Below, in pieces: positions 2,848 to 5,209 of a stretch of DNA of 5,209 nt (its first letter is position 1; every line of letters begins with the position of its first letter). The notes under the pieces are model-generated. The model had not been told where the DNA came from, did not search any database, and saw nothing but the letters and a program-made list of their open reading frames with translations. A program made the position numbers and the translations under genes. Origin of the DNA: an uncultured Oscillochloris sp. (GTDB taxonomy: Bacteria > Chloroflexota > Chloroflexia > Chloroflexales > Chloroflexaceae); NCBI GenBank assembly GCA_903877345.1, contig CAIRDL010000058.1, forward strand, positions 1 to 5,209, written 5' to 3'.

Positions 2848-5209
2848 CTACCTCGACCGCAGCAATGCCAGCAGATCCTCCAGTTCCTGCAAATCCGGTA
2901 ATGGGTAAGGCTTGAACTTCTCGACGATCCCGACCCCATCAGCCTTATCGCGTAACAGGGCGCGGTTGTCGGCCATACGCGCCGCCGCTGGGCTACCGAC
3001 CAGTGTGGTGCTCTCGCTCTCTGCGAGCCGTAGCGCCACTCGCCAGTCGAAGGACGCGAACGCACCACGGCCCAGAGCGCGCTCCAAGTTAGCGGTGCCG
3101 TCTACCCAAAGCATAAGGTGTACGCCGACTTCCGGCCCCTCATCGGCCAATTTGATCAGGTGCTTGCGCGCCTCGACGGGCTGGAAGACATCGTCACTCC
3201 GCAGGGCACGCCAACGTTGCAGACCAGCGACCACGAGGTAGTAATCTGGCCCGCTGGTAACACCTGCCACCTGACGTTGCACCAGTTCCCCCGTGAGTTG
3301 GGCCAGCGCCTCGGTACTCTGGCGCTCGCCCAACAATGTGGTCGGATGCGGCAGAGTTTCGCTTACTCGCCGGAGCGCCACCGCACCCAACATGTCGGGG
3401 CGCGCCAAGTCAATAATCACGAAGCGGGCGGCAGTTGGACTACGCTGCGCCGCCAGACTGAGGATCGCGGCAGTTAATATCCCATAGCCTTCGGCGTCGC
3501 TGCCACCCGCGATGAGCAGGTTACTCCCCGCGTAACGCTCAAACCGTGCGGCGGTCGGCCCCTTGATCGCGACCGACTCGCCTAACCAAAGGTGGGCAGG
3601 CAGCTCTTGGGGCGGACAAGTCGCCTGATGCAGGGCCGTCTGAAGCGCCGGGTTATCCCGCAGATTCGCCGGCGTGTGGGCCTCAAACGTCACCGCTGGT
3701 GGGCTGGTATGCCCAGCCACCAACGTGGTGATGGTCGTCAAATAGTTGCGGCGCACCTCCACCGGCAGATGCGCCACGCGGAGCGTGTTGACCTCGTTGT
3801 TCGCCACCACGTCGCCGGAGCGCTCGAGCCGACTGGCGGCATCGTTGCCCAAAATGGCTTGCGAGTCTTGAACCGAGCAGCGGAGTGCCATCCGTAGCCC
3901 CATCTGATTGGCAATCTGACTTCCATAGATATTCGCTATGAGTGACGCTTGCGAACAGAGCAGCATATGGATGCCAAAATTGTGCCCACGCTTGACCAGA
4001 TCCTCCAGACTACGCACTGCCTCCGCTGACAGCCGATCCTCCTCGCTGAACAACACCTGAAATTCGTCCATGACCAACAGGATGCGCGGCAGGCGTTGCC
4101 CTGTTTGGCGACGATACTCCGACAGTTTTTCGACGGCACCGCCGGGAGCCTGTTGGTACAACTGTCTCCGCCGCCGCATCTCTTCCTGGAGCCGCAGGAG
4201 CACGCTCAGGGCAAATTCGCGCTCGCTCTCCAGCGCAACCACCCGTGTGTGAGGGAGCGCCGTGTAGGCTTGAAAACCATCGCCACGGAAATCGAGCAGA
4301 TAGAGTTCCAGTTCCTCGGGGGCGTAGCGCAGCGCTAATTGAAGGATGAACACATGGAGGAGGTTGGACTTGCCAGCGCCGACTGTCCCGCCAAGCAGAG
4401 CGTGGTGTTCGACCCCATTATCACCCAAGGCGAGCAAGTAAGGCCGCCCGGTGCCGCTAACGCCGATGGGCACGGTCAGCCGATCAGTCGCATTGCCCTG
4501 CCAGCGTTCGGCAAGCGGGATGGCGAGACGGCGGAAGGGCAGCAGGTGCTCAGTGACCTCCACGGCAGCCGTGCCTACCAGTGACAGCCAGTGATTCATC
4601 TGTGCGACCGGAGGCAAGCTGTCTGCGGCGAGGGTCTGCTTGGCAAGCACCGGGTCGTCCCAGGTAAGCTGATCAGGGGCGGTTAGTTTCACCACGGTAC
4701 CCAGGCTCGTCAGTTCGTTCAGCGCGAAATTACGTGGTGGGTTCACCGTCGGGTTGAGACTAGCGATAAGATAGATGCCCACCCGGGGGCCATTGCGTGC
4801 AATGGTCATCAGGCGGGCTGTGCTGCGCTCGTCGAGACCAGCGGGGAGATCGGCCAACACGAGCAGGCGATAGGGGTTGGTAAGCGTGTCAGGGTTGGCG
4901 TGGTAGGCTTTCAGTGTTGGGGCGGGGTTGCTACGGCGTGTCTGGCTAAGCTCAGTAATCTGATCCTCCAGTTCGCACAACTGTTGTTCCAGCGCCTCCG
5001 GGCTGATAAGCACCTCTGGGCCACGCAGCATTGGCGGCAGTTGGCTGAACGCCGCCAACGCACTGCCCGTCGTGACGGGGTCTACCAGGATCAGCCGTAA
5101 CTTCCCGGGCGGGAAACTAACCAGCAGACGGAGCAGGGCCACCTGGAGTAACTGGCGGGTAGCGGCGGGGTCTTGGCCCAAGAAAAAGAGGTGGCCGTGA
5201 CCGATGAGC
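2848..5209 (-). CDS. FtsK/SpoIIIE-type protein with three tandem ATPase modules (5' end missing)
   Basis: The frame is open to the right edge, so the true start lies outside. TTG at 5179-5181 is not a credible start, because in-frame codons before it (GHGHLFFLG) complete the strand leading into the first P-loop. Residues below are counted from that TTG. Module 1 (~1-165) has a degenerate Walker A (GQDPAATRQL, Lys lost) and only Asp in its Walker B-like strand (RLLVLADL, 105-112). Module 2 (~235-475) is intact: Walker A GGTVGAGKSN (264-273), strand LELYLLDFRG (291-300), Walker B RILLVMDEFQ (366-375) and a GIHMLLCSQAS sensor-like strand (403-413). Module 3 (~525-770) has GGSDAEGYG (559-567) in place of Walker A and VVAGLQRW (650-657) in place of Walker B. 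The family comprises hexameric DNA or protein pumps, including the three-module EccC of type VII secretion. Partner and cargo are unknown. No FtsK gamma DNA-reading domain follows; the protein ends LLALLRSR. Confidence 0.9.
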   Translation of the reverse strand, partial: LIGHGHLFFLGQDPAATRQLLQVALLRLLVSFPPGKLRLILVDPVTTGSALAAFSQLPPMLRGPEVLISPEALEQQLCELEDQITELSQTRRSNPAPTLKAYHANPDTLTNPYRLLVLADLPAGLDERSTARLMTIARNGPRVGIYLIASLNPTVNPPRNFALNELTSLGTVVKLTAPDQLTWDDPVLAKQTLAADSLPPVAQMNHWLSLVGTAAVEVTEHLLPFRRLAIPLAERWQGNATDRLTVPIGVSGTGRPYLLALGDNGVEHHALLGGTVGAGKSNLLHVFILQLALRYAPEELELYLLDFRGDGFQAYTALPHTRVVALESEREFALSVLLRLQEEMRRRRQLYQQAPGGAVEKLSEYRRQTGQRLPRILLVMDEFQVLFSEEDRLSAEAVRSLEDLVKRGHNFGIHMLLCSQASLIANIYGSQIANQMGLRMALRCSVQDSQAILGNDAASRLERSGDVVANNEVNTLRVAHLPVEVRRNYLTTITTLVAGHTSPPAVTFEAHTPANLRDNPALQTALHQATCPPQELPAHLWLGESVAIKGPTAARFERYAGSNLLIAGGSDAEGYGILTAAILSLAAQRSPTAARFVIIDLARPDMLGAVALRRVSETLPHPTTLLGERQSTEALAQLTGELVQRQVAGVTSGPDYYLVVAGLQRWRALRSDDVFQPVEARKHLIKLADEGPEVGVHLMLWVDGTANLERALGRGAFASFDWRVALRLAESESTTLVGSPAAARMADNRALLRDKADGVGIVEKFKPYPLPDLQELEDLLALLRSR

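Noticed and set aside
2736..3068. 110-codon minus-strand frame across the end of the FtsK-like gene
   Set aside because: It overlaps the FtsK-like coding frame in another register, has a low-complexity Arg/Ser-rich composition and no family resemblance.
5179..5181. TTG as start codon of the FtsK-like gene
   Set aside because: The frame stays open to the window edge and the upstream residues belong to the first module, so the gene is cut by the window.

Overview
This window looks like chromosomal accessory DNA of a Chloroflexota bacterium, probably a filamentous anoxygenic phototroph relative. That placement is inferred from G+C-rich coding DNA (roughly 60% by eye), from the way TPR-like 'YRDA' repeats are joined to a SUMF1/FGE-like domain, and from the style of the multi-ATPase FtsK-like protein. 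No rRNA, tRNA, CRISPR array, transposase or phage gene is visible. All well-supported genes lie on the minus strand and read right to left.

Layout in transcription order: (1) 5209-2848, the C-terminal ~786 residues of an FtsK/SpoIIIE-type protein whose start lies beyond the right edge. It holds three tandem RecA-like ATPase modules, of which only the middle one keeps intact Walker A and B motifs. (2) 2847-2668, a 180-base gap with a long imperfect inverted repeat and a candidate extended -10 promoter facing left. (3) 2667-2473, a short DUF433-family (antitoxin-like) gene that stops early at an in-frame TGA. The same frame then continues with family-like C-terminal sequence to a TAG at 2353-2355. 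(4) 2349-322, a 675-residue protein with TPR-like repeats, a charged 10-residue repeat helix and a C-terminal SUMF1/FGE-fold domain that lacks the catalytic cysteines. (5) 321-95, non-coding DNA with one hairpin. (6) At the left edge, a 21-bp palindrome and a possible minus-strand gene start that runs out of the window.

Working model (inference): a large FtsK-like motor sits beside a repeat scaffold ending in a non-catalytic, lectin-like FGE domain that probably binds a ligand or partner. The DUF433 gene appears to have once been tightly coupled to the SUMF1 gene (3 bases between its old stop and the next ATG) and is now broken or truncated. Whether the FtsK-like gene and the SUMF1 gene act together cannot be shown from the window. 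Most unusual are the TGA at a likely Trp position of DUF433, the loss of two of three ATPase sites in the FtsK-like protein, the poly-Glu tract inside the FGE-like domain, and the VR-like C-terminus that resembles targets of diversity-generating retroelements.
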